From: Phoronis australis
Taxonomy: Eukaryota > Phoronida > Phoronidae
Length of the DNA: 64,000 nucleotides
Assembly: GCA_002633005.1 (NCBI GenBank)
Contig: NMRA01000282.1
Location: 458,101-522,100 of the forward strand
Reading direction: 5' to 3'
Shown: in pieces, positions 36,201-44,401 of the stretch
Numbering within the stretch: position 1 is the first letter of the stretch
How the letters are laid out: each line of letters begins with the position of its first letter
The notes under the pieces: generated by a model
Database searches by the model: none
Told to the model about the DNA's origin: nothing
What the model saw: only the letters and a program-made list of their open reading frames with translations
Translations under genes and position numbers: made by a program

Positions 36201-36904
36201 GTTAGCCAAGAAATACTGTTCCATTCTCTCACAATATGAGTCCCAAGTGTTCGTAGACTCATCAAAAGGCTCGATTTGGCCAATCCTCATCATAATTTAT
36301 GTTGTGTATCGGGAGAGATGAATAACAAGTCTACACTGCCAAATTGCACCTCCCTCTTGACAAAGATGCTCTACAATTAGATTTTTTTAGACTTTTGATG
36401 TGTTGTAGAGCAGCTCAAGAGCTTTTACTCGGTACGCAATTTTTATTACTGCAATTTGTTTTGGGGTACCTCGCATTTGACTTGAGCATAGTTAGAGTGA
36501 ACTTTGGACTTGGCTGGGAATCGGTTCTCATAACTAATTATGCGGGCTTGAACTGCACCAATGGATTAACAGTAATCTCATTTCCTTGGGTTCGCTTTAT
36601 GCTCAAAATAAATTGACTGCACAGTAGTAAAGTAAAGAAACAAACCATAGTTGTGAACGGCACAAATTGCAAAAACAATCAACAGAGAGAGTCAGCGTGC
36701 GTCACACTGTCACTGCAAAATTGTCGAGTTGGGCTGCAGGTTAGAGAATGAAACCTGTTTAGCTATTAAATCTAATTGAGCGATTCTTAATAACCGACGT
36801 AAACACCGTCCATGCCAACCATTCCATACTTTCTTACCGTTTTTAGGTAAACCTTGAATTACACCGACAGCAGCATCGAATTTTTGTTTTGGTGTGGACG
36901 CCAT
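18219..36904 (-). CDS. ACBD5: ACBD5-type acyl-CoA-binding protein, 12-13 exons
   Basis: Acyl-CoA-binding, tail-anchored peroxisomal protein; the vertebrate orthologue tethers peroxisomes to the ER through VAP proteins and supports very-long-chain fatty acid oxidation. Exons on the - strand: 36904-36838, 31470-31350, 29561-29489, 27369-27216, (26044-26024), 25850-25722, 25009-24953, 24423-24311, 22749-22329, 21714-21497, 20516-20466, 19202-19093 and 18234-18219. Without the microexon they total 1530 nt (509 residues); all phases agree. Layout: ACB domain at residues 7-100 with YKQAT and KWDAW; acidic FFAT-like EFCDTTE at 227-233; coiled coil near 417-444 (QQIMVALLKLQQDMDNVL); WWPF then a membrane segment near 478-497; basic tail RPRNRRGRP. 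ACBD4 shares the layout, but the length and FFAT-like motif favour ACBD5. Intron 1 holds a gypsy-like element in the same orientation. Confidence 0.93.
19093..19202 (-). CDS. ACBD5: ACBD5 coding exon 11 (membrane anchor)
   Basis: Encodes TTWWPFQNISP and then TVLALTVWPFIAHWLMQFL, a hydrophobic helix matching the C-terminal anchor of ACBD5, followed by basic residues. Acceptor ATTGCAG, donor GTAAGC, phase 2 out. It lies outside any long open frame, which is why simple ORF scanning misses it. Confidence 0.93.
20466..20516 (-). CDS. ACBD5: ACBD5 coding exon 10
   Basis: A 51-nt exon encoding TRDGQGSQRIQQRPEEQ. Acceptor TTTTGCAG, donor GTGAGT, phase 0 on both sides. It leads directly into the WWPF exon, as the SQRP before WWPF does in the vertebrate protein. 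Confidence 0.85.
21497..21714 (-). CDS. ACBD5: ACBD5 coding exon 9 (coiled coil)
   Basis: Carries IMVALLKLQQDMDNVLTRLD and TLETLT, the conserved heptad segment of ACBD4/5. The donor is GTCAGT, with C at +3 where A or G is usual, but it joins exon 10 in phase 0. Confidence 0.92.
22329..22749 (-). CDS. ACBD5: ACBD5 coding exon 8 (large linker exon)
   Basis: A 421-nt exon beginning VPRLVPVSSTSVSTPIKSLD, rich in Gly, Ser and Arg toward its end (RGGGESSSAPSGG). Acceptor GTTAACAG, donor GTATGA, phase 0 in and 1 out. It is predicted to be disordered, in line with the variable middle of ACBD5. Confidence 0.88.
24311..24423 (-). CDS. ACBD5: ACBD5 coding exon 7 with FFAT-like motif
   Basis: Encodes an acidic run EGSESDESE directly followed by EFCDTTE, close to the FFAT consensus EFFDAxE with its usual acidic upstream tract. 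The corresponding place in vertebrate ACBD5 carries the VAP-binding motif. Acceptor GGATAG, donor GTTAGA, phase 1 in and 0 out. Confidence 0.85.
24953..25009 (-). CDS. ACBD5: ACBD5 coding exon 6
   Basis: A 57-nt exon encoding (E)SYPEEVIATEEDSQLNST, phase 1 on both sides. Acceptor ATTACAG, donor GTGCGT. It is part of the acidic linker. Confidence 0.7.
25325..25430 (+). repeat. dispersed repeat shared with 31240-31330
   Basis: TTTCTGAGATATGATGTTCC, then GGCCATTTTTCGAGAGTCCT and GCATAACCT. The same blocks occur in order next to ACBD5 exon 2 at 31250-31330. Confidence 0.55.
25722..25850 (-). CDS. ACBD5: ACBD5 coding exon 5
   Basis: Begins (V)DAYLDQSETREVSVSSTPSE; acceptor TTGTTGCAG, donor GTCAGA, phase 1 on both sides. 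It encodes an acidic, Ser-rich linker with no recognisable domain; the support is from phase, splice sites and position. Confidence 0.75.
26024..26044 (-). CDS. ACBD5: possible ACBD5 21-nt microexon
   Basis: ATCACAG precedes and GTAAAG follows a 21-nt segment that is phase 1 on both sides and would insert (G)SQPSTSG. It lies in the right order between exons 4 and 5. Leaving it out also keeps the frame, so it may be alternative or not real. Confidence 0.35.
26660..26785. repeat. C-rich low-complexity tract
   Basis: A degenerate array of CAACCCACACACCCCTCGAC-like units of about 16-20 bases in an ACBD5 intron. Confidence 0.75.
27216..27369 (-). CDS. ACBD5: ACBD5 coding exon 4
   Basis: Begins IIETMPQTDEVADFIETLGS and continues FYEIVEDK, matching the vertebrate segment just after the ACB domain. 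The donor GTGAAT follows phase 1. Confidence 0.92.
28322..28660 (-). mobile_element. palindromic MITE (GGGCCC family), copy 1
   Basis: Starts GGGCCCGGTCTCTAATC and TTTGTACTCGAAACGAAC. The interior matches, in reverse, the element at 41707-42091; the far terminal repeat is decayed here. It lies in an intron of ACBD5. Confidence 0.65.
29489..29561 (-). CDS. ACBD5: ACBD5 coding exon 3
   Basis: Encodes (W)DAWNGLGNMPCEEAMIKYVE and then ELKQ, the last helices of the ACB domain. Acceptor TTTTAG, donor GTAAGG, phase 2 in and 0 out. Confidence 0.93.
29735..29860 (+). repeat. dispersed short repeat, copy 5
   Basis: AATTTCGGACAAAAATAACG followed by GGCCAAAATTGGTC, inside intron 3 of the ACBD5 gene. 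Confidence 0.6.
29965..30155. repeat. 34-bp minisatellite
   Basis: Five to six copies of GTGGCCTACATTTTGTTATA plus ACTGGTACTAACAT with point differences, in an ACBD5 intron. Confidence 0.85.
31240..31330 (+). repeat. dispersed repeat shared with 25325-25430
   Basis: TTTCTGAGATGTGATGCTCC, GGCCAAATTC and CTAGAGTCCTGCATAACCTT in the same order as the copy at 25325. It ends 20 bases from the ACBD5 exon 2 donor. Confidence 0.55.
31350..31470 (-). CDS. ACBD5: ACBD5 coding exon 2
   Basis: The acceptor GTTACAG precedes 31470. It encodes MLRFYAYYKQATLGPC and ends AKW with W split by the donor GTATAC (phase 2). YKQAT is the acyl-CoA-binding signature. Confidence 0.92.
31471..32695. other. ACBD5 intron 1, part nearest exon 2
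   Basis: Open frames on both strands at 32048-32544 overlap each other and show no family I recognise. I see no exon that fits the ACBD5 phase. Confidence 0.4.
32696..33262 (-). repeat. 3' LTR of the gypsy-like element
   Basis: Bounded by TGATTGGCACGACCCC and CTGTAACA on the - strand. A related LTR occurs on the + strand at about 39195-39600, which confirms the identity. The shared blocks include GGTAGATTC and GGTGAAAAGTTCTAGAA. Confidence 0.75.
33304..33900 (-). pseudogene. gypsy integrase core, truncated
   Basis: Starts at W-Q-Q-I-Q-V-D, continues FLIVVDAFSKWSEV, then SDNGPQFVSEEF and HPRANGQAE, the D, D and E of the integrase triad. One stop/frame break near 33590 separates it from KAARSDTSS and LAYRNAPQLTTGKSP, the usual C-terminal block. 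The HHCC zinc-binding domain is absent because of the deletion at about 33900. Confidence 0.85.
33900..34350 (-). pseudogene. gypsy reverse transcriptase, C-terminal part
   Basis: Visible blocks: IPGVQCMLDDMIITG with the catalytic DD in LDD (family usually VDD or LDD), YCEHITNAEGLHKTEEKVEA and LGLVNCYRKFIPNLA. Frames shift more than once. It ends at SSEQVLP, where the family's RNase H domain should begin but is missing. Confidence 0.8.
34357..34738 (-). repeat. seven-copy 54-bp expansion inside RT
   Basis: Seven units of 54 bp (one of 57) lie in the RT region that normally reads LTINTxxGLxxY. Each unit is 18 codons and reads LTINTQNGLMQYKHQAST in the RT frame on the - strand. The units are nearly identical, so the expansion is recent compared with the decay of the rest. 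Confidence 0.9.
34739..35590 (-). pseudogene. gypsy protease and N-terminal RT
   Basis: Protease: PRMEVDSGSALGVVSKSDF with VDSG at the active site. RT: LVERGILESVNHSNWQTPIV, PKPNGNVWICSDFK, YPLPRMEDIF and FTKLDLKNACLQL; KLDL carries the first catalytic Asp of RT. The protease and RT sit in different frames, with a break near 35450. Confidence 0.88.
35575..36293 (-). pseudogene. gypsy gag with CCHC zinc knuckles
   Basis: Begins MMRIGQIEPFDESTNTWDSY, then MEQYFLANDV, has a stop near 36118, and ends with two Cys/His knuckles: FRCGKSNHTPDACHF and CHGCQQVGHIKKRC. These are nucleic-acid-binding motifs of retroelement capsid proteins. Confidence 0.85.
36838..36904 (-). CDS. ACBD5: ACBD5 coding exon 1
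   Basis: Encodes MASTPKQKFDAAVGVIQGLP and then KN, the start of the ACB domain. The donor GTAAGA follows phase 1. The reading joins exon 2 as KNGSFQPSHE. Confidence 0.88.
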
Positions 36905-37273
36905 GTTGATAAAAGCGCTACCTGGTGCCTTCTGTGTGTACTAGTGTGTCCTGCTCAAGATCGGATATGCGTGAACTTGGAATATTGAATATTCATTTAG
37001 GCAACCAGATGAAAATTTTTGTTCAAGGTAAATAATTTTCGTAATTACTGGTCTCATAATCACCCATTTTCTCCTTTACCGTAACTTGTGTCAAAGAAAC
37101 GGAGGAATATGCATGCGCGCAACAAGGGGGGNGCCCCCCATTTGACGAAGTGGACAAAAAGGTCCGCCTCGGAGAAACAAAAAGTCCGAAAAAACGAGAC
37201 AAAAAGTCCACTAAACAGGCACAAACGCCCAATTCGCAGCTGGAGACGTGGTACCCCGTTCATTTTTAGTCCT
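36905..37273. promoter_or_regulatory. presumed ACBD5 5' region
   Basis: Sequence directly upstream of the ACBD5 start codon. It should contain the 5' UTR and core promoter, but no TATA box or initiator is convincing. A GGGGGGNGCCCCCC palindrome with one unresolved base lies at 37126-37139. Confidence 0.3.
37132..37132. other. unresolved base in a G/C palindrome
   Basis: The N lies in GGGGGGNGCCCCCC. Unlike the other three Ns I see no repeated sequence across it. Confidence 0.6.
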
Positions 37274-37799
37274 TCGGCTGCTTTTGTCGGTAAAAGGACC
37301 ACATCGTCGGAAATTCGAGCCCCCCCCCCATATTAAAGGCTGGGTGCGTGCAGGATATGTGAATGGTTAAAATTGGTGAATAAAAGATCGACCGCAAAAA
37401 AGGTTGGTTAAAATTTAGGTTATTGTACTGACATGTAATTTTATTTAGTGCAGTGAACGTGATTATTTGAGTGAAGTAAACAAGTTTCCTCGTGTTGGCA
37501 AGATCACGCCTACGCGATCTTGTCCATTAATAAGGATTCCAAGTTCACGCACAGCATAAACACGTGTATCTCATGTGTAAGCCGGTGTACCGGCGTATAG
37601 GCATACATTGAAGTCCGCGTATCGTTTGGCTAAATTTCTCAGTTTTTCATTGAACAAGTTGCCTCAGCGCTCTCTCAATGTCGTTATGATTGTACTTGCA
37701 TCTTTTTGTATTTGTTGTTTACAAAACCTTCAAATATAAACCTTTAAATATTCTTTACCAATTACCTCAGCTCAAACAAAGCTGAAGGTCCAGATCTGT
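37274..37799. other. allelic overlap, first copy
   Basis: Recurs at 37801 to about 38322 with a few substitutions and a shorter C-run, directly across the single N at 37800. This is best read as two haplotype contig ends placed in tandem. Confidence 0.75.
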
Positions 37800-37800
37800 N
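37800..37800. other. single-N contig join
   Basis: Separates the two near-identical copies at 37274-37799 and 37801-38322. Confidence 0.8.
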
Positions 37801-38322
37801 TCGGCTGCTTTTGTCGGTAAAAGGACCACATCGTCGGAAATTCGAGCCCCCCCATATTAAAGGCTGGGTGCGCGCAGGATATGTGAATGGTTAAAATTGG
37901 TGAATAAAAGATCGACCGCAAAAAGGTTGGTTCAAATTTAGGTTATTATACTGACATGCAATTTTATTTAGTGCAGTGAACGTGATTATTTGAGTGAAGT
38001 AAACAAGTTTCCTCGTGTTGGCAAGATCACGCCTACTCGATCTTGTCCATTAATAAGGATTCCAAGTTCACGCACAGCATAAACACGTGTATCTCATGTG
38101 TAAGCCGGTGTACCGGCGTATAGGCATACATTGAAGTCCGCGTATCGTTTGGCTAAATTTCTCAGTTTTTCATTGAACAAGTTGCCTCAGCGCTCTCTCA
38201 ATGTCGTTATGATTGTACTTGCATGTTTTTATATTTGTTATTTACAAAACCTTCAAATATAAACTTTTAAATATTCTTTACCAATTACCTCAGCTCAAAC
38301 AAAGCTGAAGGTCCAGATCTGT
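37801..38322. other. allelic overlap, second copy
   Basis: Begins TCGGCTGCTTTTGTCGG exactly after the N and matches 37274 onward; differences include CTACTCGATC for CTACGCGATC. Confidence 0.75.
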
Positions 38323-39194
38323 CTCTTGAACATGAATCTAAATAAATTCCTGGTGTGACGGCAAAATATTTGTTGAGTGTGCTAGTGCTTGCTGAATCAA
38401 GTTCCGTTGGGTATTTAAGGAACCATGCGAACTTAACAGGTTATATTTCGCTTCTTTACCTTTACCCTACGACAATGACGATTCTACTTTAATTACTATT
38501 TCCAACAGGATGTTACATTTATTATTTTTTATTAATTTATTTTGGTAATTTATTCGTTGTTGTTTATCTTGTGTAATTCCTTTAAAGTGACATTATTTTG
38601 GCGAGAAAAAGAATTTTCTGACATGAGCCTCAGCGCAGAATGATACTCTCGTGTCCGACTAAACGCTCTCACTAACGGGTATTGACTGAGCTCAATCCCC
38701 CTCAGTCGTACATGTTCGCTATATTGCCGTTGGGGTGTATATATGTTATCCTCTGCTTATTTCATGCGTCACTTTTACTTTCGTGTTTGTACATTCATAT
38801 TATATCTGCCAAATAAATCTACCTACCTATCTATCTATTTATCTGTCTATTTATTTATAACTTTGTAGACTAACTAAATATGCATTTTCTGGGAAATGCG
38901 ACAATCCCAAAATTCAAAATTTTTATGCTGGCATAGAGATGTAGCGAGGTGCGTTTCAAAACCGAGAAGTAGTGAAGAAATCTTAAGGGGCAAAACGGTG
39001 TACTCTTGAGTAGTCTCTCAAAATCAAGGCGACTGTTGCCTTGAGCCTTTTATGACTTGGACTTGTCTAGTGCGCCCACGAAGGGCCCCGCCTTGCAGTT
39101 ACAGTTATATGCGTCAGGAGTGGACTGACAATGTTTTAGCTTTATTATTTTGTTCTATTGTTCTGTTTGTGTTCTAGCACTAGCAGATGGATAT
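38323..39194. other. non-coding, possible retroposon 3' end
   Basis: I see no gene here. CCAAATAAATCTACCTACC runs into a (CTAT)n microsatellite at 38818-38860, the look of a retroposon 3' tail, but no body can be identified. Confidence 0.35.
38818..38860. repeat. (CTAT)n microsatellite
   Basis: Imperfect CTAC/CTAT/TTAT tetranucleotide run. Confidence 0.85.
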
Positions 39195-39600
39195 TGTGGC
39201 ATGACCCCTAAGGTCAGGTCAGAGATGATGTTACTTTTTTACCAAAGAATAGTTTGGAATATTCTAGAAGAATCTAGCATGTAAGTGATTAATGTAATCT
39301 GGAACATTCTAGATCCTAGTATATGTTTGTAGAATGAGTGGGTAGATTCAGGAAAGCTCTAGAATGTGCTTGAATTGGTGAAAAGTTCTAGAATACTGCA
39401 TGAGGCTATATATACCCAAACACATGTTTGTGACAGTCAGTTAAAAGTTGGAAATCAGTTTGTTAGGCCTACAAGGGAGTTACAGTTGACTTGCACTGAA
39501 GAGAATCAGTAGTTACAGCGACTGCTACAAAGACAGCAGGTTATTGAATTAGCGAGTGTAAAAGTTTATTAAAACCTGACACTTGCAAAACAGCAATCTT
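39195..39600 (+). mobile_element. solo LTR related to the gypsy-like element
   Basis: Opens TGTGGCATGACCCCTAAG and shares ordered blocks with the LTR at 33262-32696 in the opposite orientation, including GAATGAGTGGGTAGATTC, GGTGAAAAGTTCTAGAA and CTACAAAGACAGCAGGTTA. There is no internal region beside it, so it looks like a recombined solo LTR. It is shorter than the other copy and its 3' limit is approximate. Confidence 0.65.
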
Positions 39601-39782
39601 TCAACCGGGTGAGTGGTTATCAGCACAATAAATAACTCCAAAATAGATGCTAGATTTATAGGAGCATTTTTCAAAGTCCTCGTTGATGAGGTACTCAGTT
39701 TTCCGTCCCGGGAATGTCGCACCAGAAAAGTTTTCAACAAATTTGTTTCAACCATGTTTTCTTGGAATTCCTTATTTGTAGC

Positions 39783-39903
39783 ATGGTTAGGTGACTAGAC
39801 TACTTGGCTTCCACTTAACTGTCAATACTAAGGACAGTCCATATGGTTAGGTGACTAGACTACTTGGCTTCCACTTAACTGCCAACACTAAGGTCAGTCC
39901 ATA
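39783..39903. repeat. 60-bp tandem duplication
   Basis: Two copies of a segment starting ATGGTTAGGTGACTAGAC, a few bases different, just outside the left end of element A. Confidence 0.85.
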
Positions 39904-39939
39904 CAAATTAGGCCTCATGATTTTTATCGGTCACATATA

Positions 39940-40878
39940 GACCGGGATCCCAGAGCTTTTTTGGGCATGAAAAGGTAACCAATTTTATTTGATGCCAAAG
40001 TACTCTGTAGGTATCCTGATGCTTGGAAATGGCCGTCTGGCAGGTTCGCTCTAGTGGGTGTGGTCAGGGGAGCCAAGAGAATTACACTCAAAAATTGAGC
40101 TAGATCAACGTTTCTGGTAACCACTTAAAACTGCCTTCAATACCTGCTACGTCATCCATTGTATCAAAATTGGTCACTGCCAGACAATTTCAGTGGTGGG
40201 GAGTACCCGCCAGACGGACATATACAGGGTACAAAAATTGAGCTAGATCAATCCAAGAGGTAACCGCTTGAAACCAATCGCAAAATATTCACCGTAAGCT
40301 CAGGTATCACGAATAAACACTGCCAGACAAATCTAGTGGTGGGTTACCCCCGCCAGACACGCCCAAATACCTGAATTGAGCTAGATCAACCCATCAGGTA
40401 ACCGTTTGAAACCAATTGCACAATGTTCAGCATCACTGAACATGGCACAACAGTTAGATGCCAGACAATTTCAGTGGTGGGGTGCCCCTGCCAGACGATT
40501 ATCAAAAAGGGTTAAAAATTGAGCTAGATCAACCCAAGAGGTAACCGCCTAAAACCAGTTCCAAAATATTCACCGCAAGCCCAGGTATCACGAATGAACA
40601 CTGCCAGACAAATCTAGTGGTGGGTTAGCTCCGCCAGACACACCCAAATACATGAATTGAGCTAGATCAACCCAAGAGGCAACCACATAAAACCAGTTGC
40701 AAAATATTTGCCGTAAGCCCAGGTATTAAGAATAAATACTGCCAGACAAATCTAGTGGTGGGTTATCTCCGCCAGACACGCCCAAGTACCTGAGTTGAGC
40801 TAGATCAACCCAATCGCCCGATCTTCAGCATCATTGCACGTGGCAAAACAGTAAGATGCCTCCATCAGACAACTAAAA
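39940..40878 (+). repeat. left terminal inverted repeat of A
   Basis: Six units of 138-143 bp, each starting near AATTGAGCTAGATCAACCC (40093, 40235, 40374, 40517, 40655, 40793). They contain direct repeats of GCCAGACA around a GTGGTGGG core. Confidence 0.9.
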
Positions 40879-41084
40879 TTAGGAAGTAATGTGGTCCAAA
40901 AAGAGAACATTCTCGCGTTATTTCCTGCCGAAGTTTCAAATCAGCCATGCTTAAATGAGTGATTACACCTCATTGCATACTCAGACGGAAATATGAAGTC
41001 TAGTTGGCGAATGACTTAACAAAATTGTATATCTGGTTGTATTTTAGCGTGTTACTTAAGTTGCTTACATTCCTGGAAATGGGG

Positions 41085-42240
41085 ACATCCTACTATTTCG
41101 AAAGTTTACTACTCGGAAGGTTCAGTGACTATTCCGAAGGTTCACTACTTCAACGATTCACCACTCCGAAGATTCACCGCTCCAAACATATCTAAACTTT
41201 CAGACTCAGATGTAATTTTTGAACTTTTGCATGCTAAAATAAACGATATTTTGGCTATTAGATGCACCTATACCGAAAACAACGCCCGGGCACTAAAACA
41301 CCTTGGGTTTTATGTAGACAATGACCACCGTCTCCAGCTGGCAAGCACAACTAGAAACGGTAGTCAGATTTCATGTGCATGCGAAATTGCCCGCATGTCT
41401 TAAAATGAGCACGCACTTGCATTTTAAAATGATAAGAAGTAGGAATACTGATGAATCATCAGCCATGACACAATTCATCAAATTCATGTCAAGATCGAAT
41501 CGTAGCGAGACGCACACTGCCGGGTCGAAACTAAATAATGTTACTAGGCCACCCTGTCCCTGCCAGTCCTCATGAAGTCGGGGAGTCCCATTTAGTCTTC
41601 TTAAGTTTGAAACCGCCGTTGGTGGCCGTAGCCGTGCCCCAGATGTTGTCTCTACTTGAGAATGAGTCGTGATCACACAACCAAAATAATGAACTGTCGA
41701 AATTCTGGGCCCAGTCTCGAATCTTTGTACTCGAAATGGACCTCGAAATAATGTTTGGCATTTTTTAATCTACTTTTGTGCGAACTCAAGATAAGTGTCC
41801 ATTACTCAATGCTCGAGTACATAATGACTTACGTAGATGATTGATTAGTCATATTTTGCAGTTGACAAAACCAACATTAAAGCTAAAAGTTTGAGTTTAA
41901 ACTCGAAATTTCGAATTTTTACTTGAGTTTGTAGTACGCATATAAGCGTTTTTAAGTGCAAACTTGGACTAGAAACTCATATGCATGAACTATAATTATT
42001 CGAGCACAATCTGAGTTCGCACAAAAGGAGCAGAGAAATTGCCAAAAATAATTTCCAGTTCGTTTCGAGTACAAAGATTAGAGACCGGGCTCCGGGTTTG
42101 GAATAGGGGAAATTCAAAGTAGTGACCTTTAGAAGATAACGAACCTTCGGAGTAATGGGCATTCTGAGTACTGGACCTTCGGAGTATTGAACCTTCGTCA
42201 TAATGACATGGAACCCTGGAAATCTTTTCCATCTAGTTTG
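41085..42240. mobile_element. possible nested element with GAACCTTCGGAGTA ends
   Basis: Short repeats of GAACCTTCGGAGTAATG type occur on the + strand at 42122-42210 and as the complement at 41100-41190, so they form inverted arms around the MITE and about 900 bp of filler. This may be one older transposon with repeat-built ends. Confidence 0.4.
41707..42091 (+). mobile_element. palindromic MITE (GGGCCC family) nested in A
   Basis: Inverted ends of about 95 bp starting GGGCCCAGTCTCGAATC with TTTGTACTCGAAATGG. Between them lies AT-rich sequence with CTCGAAATTTCGA. There is no coding capacity. The allelic copy is at 56073-56458. Confidence 0.8.
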
Positions 42241-43469
42241 TGGCTAGTGTGAAGTCTGCAGGGTTGTGCACCATTGACATTGATTGACTAGAGAAGATTT
42301 TCATTGACCAAAGTTGAGGTCTATGCCTACGTTTCCATCATAACGTGAAAATGTTCAGCGGTGTATTCTCAGTACAAGAAAACACATTAGTTGAATGTCT
42401 AGCTTTTAGCAAGGCGGAGGACTGACTATAATGACCTTACTGTCAGCATGTTCTGAATTTAAAGGAACAGAAACGTTCAAACGTGTACACGCATGCATGT
42501 CAATCCATCCAACAATCAAAGTGGACACTAGCTGGTTGAACAACATATTTGCAAACTTTGGCGAACACTTTCAATTCAAAATTTGAAAATGCCTACATTT
42601 CTACCGTACTATGGTTGCAATTAAACCAAAAATAGAAGAATAACAAATCTCACTTTTTCTGCTGTTGTGTTTCTTGGCCGAGTTTAAGGCATTCAAACCG
42701 CACTACTTTTTGGGAGTTCTCTCGTTGTTATTTACATTGACAGGAAGCTTACTTAGGTCTTAGGGCTAGACTTTTATGCTTAGGTATAGACATTCACTTC
42801 TGGACTCACTTGTTACCCTTTGTTGTAGCCACCACGCGCGTTGTTTATGAATAACATAAAGCCTTCTCTTATCGTATGCACGATCCTGTCATGTACACAA
42901 ACAGCAGCACTCGGGCGAAGTTTGCCGAGTTCGCTCCGACGCCACGTGACGCGGTTTGAATCAGAAGCGGATTCAAAATTATTGCTAACTTAGTTATCAT
43001 TGTACTTAGCACCAGTAGCTGCAACAATTTTGTTGTTATTGTCCAATTAAACCCTATCTTTAACGAATATGCTGGGGGGGTGGACCTTTTCAGCGGGGTA
43101 GGGGTTCGATCGAATCTCCCGAACCCTCCCCCGGCTACGGCCTATGGGCCTGTACCATTAATAATTAAAGTAAAAAGGTGAAGCATAAACTAGATTGTTT
43201 ATTTAATTAAACTGCAATTCAGTCACTATTTCCCAAAATATTATACATAGTGGTTGGATACCCCCTTCCCCAATGTGGATGCCCGGTCCGTCGCCACGGT
43301 GGCTGAGCACCATACACAACATCTATGGATAATTAATTCGAACGTGTTTTTTATTCACTATGAAGACAAATAGCGAACAGTTCCATTGACCGCATATCTG
43401 TGTCGTGCCAATGAAATGATTGTCAATCTAACTAAACTAAAAAATAATAGGACTCATTATACTCACGAA

Positions 43470-44093
43470 TCAGTTGTGAATAACATGTTCGCAACATGAA
43501 CAGAATTTTTTATCTACGTTACAGCTTTGATAGTTTCCACGAAATCTAACACGACTATACGTACCCAATATCAGGTGGCGCAGAGGTGTTTTCAGCCTTT
43601 TTGGAGAACACCATATCAAACATAAAAATACAGACTGTTTCAAAGAGAGGTCAACAGCCGATCTATTGAAATTCTTTCTCGTACGTAGCACTGAGAACGC
43701 ACCGTTTTCCAGCGCTTCACGTAATATTGGGTTTGCCAATTTCAACTTTTGATAAAACAATGTTCCCCATCCGACGTAGTTTGGGCGGTTCAGGGCAAAG
43801 AATGCATTTAGCGTAGACAGAAAAATGTTGATATAGCCACTGACGTCATTGTCCTTGACGCATCTCTGGAGTTCTTTGTGGGCTCGGTTTATGAGAAAGA
43901 CGAAGATTGCCCAAAACTGACCAGTTTTGCCAAACTTGCCATTAGTCACTGTGTGAAATGAAGGTAGATGGAGCGCAAACATAACGCAGGCGACAGCAAA
44001 AGAGACTTTTTTATTATTATTCCTTTTAGCAGTTGCATCAAATGGCTCGTCCGAAAACAAAGGAACGCAGTTTAGACTGGTAAGATAGGACAA
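43470..44093 (-). pseudogene. gene remnant in A (fusion of B segments)
   Basis: A 207-codon open frame. Its middle, such as INRAHKELQRCVKDNDVSGY and ALNRPNYVGWGTLFYQKLKL, aligns with B's gene at 51150-51430. The start comes from B's 5' inner region and the last 50 codons from B's 3' non-coding region. It is therefore a deletion scar, not a natural protein. Confidence 0.8.
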
Positions 44094-44401
44094 CGAAAAA
44101 TGGAAATTAGTGAAAACACAATGTGCTATCTGTCTTGGACGGGTTTTTAGGTTTTGTTTTTAATAGTGAATTATGTGGAGTATTCCGCTGTTTTCACATG
44201 GACTTGTGAGGTCGCTCCAACCTCAGGCGCGATTTTTCTGGTTTTCATGCCCTGACATAAACTTGCATACATAAATCTCACCTTGTGCGGTGACCTATGT
44301 CGTACAGACTTAGTGGCTTTATTGAAAAACGAAGTGCCTGGTTCCTGATTGTGATGCTTATTCAGCGTGAAGTGGCCTTATAATCAATTTTGTTTCGACT
44401 C

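Larger units (their letters stand above)
32696..36293 (-). mobile_element. degenerate Ty3/gypsy-like retroelement in ACBD5 intron 1
   Basis: Reading along the - strand: a gag-like start (36293), CCHC zinc knuckles, a protease with a VDSG active site, reverse transcriptase, a junction where the RNase H and integrase zinc-binding regions are missing, the integrase core, and a 567-bp 3' LTR (33262-32696) of TG...CA form. I see no 5' LTR. Frameshifts, stops, a seven-copy 54-bp expansion inside RT and the internal deletion make it inactive. It lies in the sense orientation within the ACBD5 intron. The protease-RT-integrase order with no chromodomain seen suggests a Ty3/gypsy-type element. Confidence 0.88.

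Noticed and set aside
43470-44093. Independent 207-codon gene
   Set aside because: Its three parts match coding and non-coding pieces of element B, so the frame is a deletion fusion.
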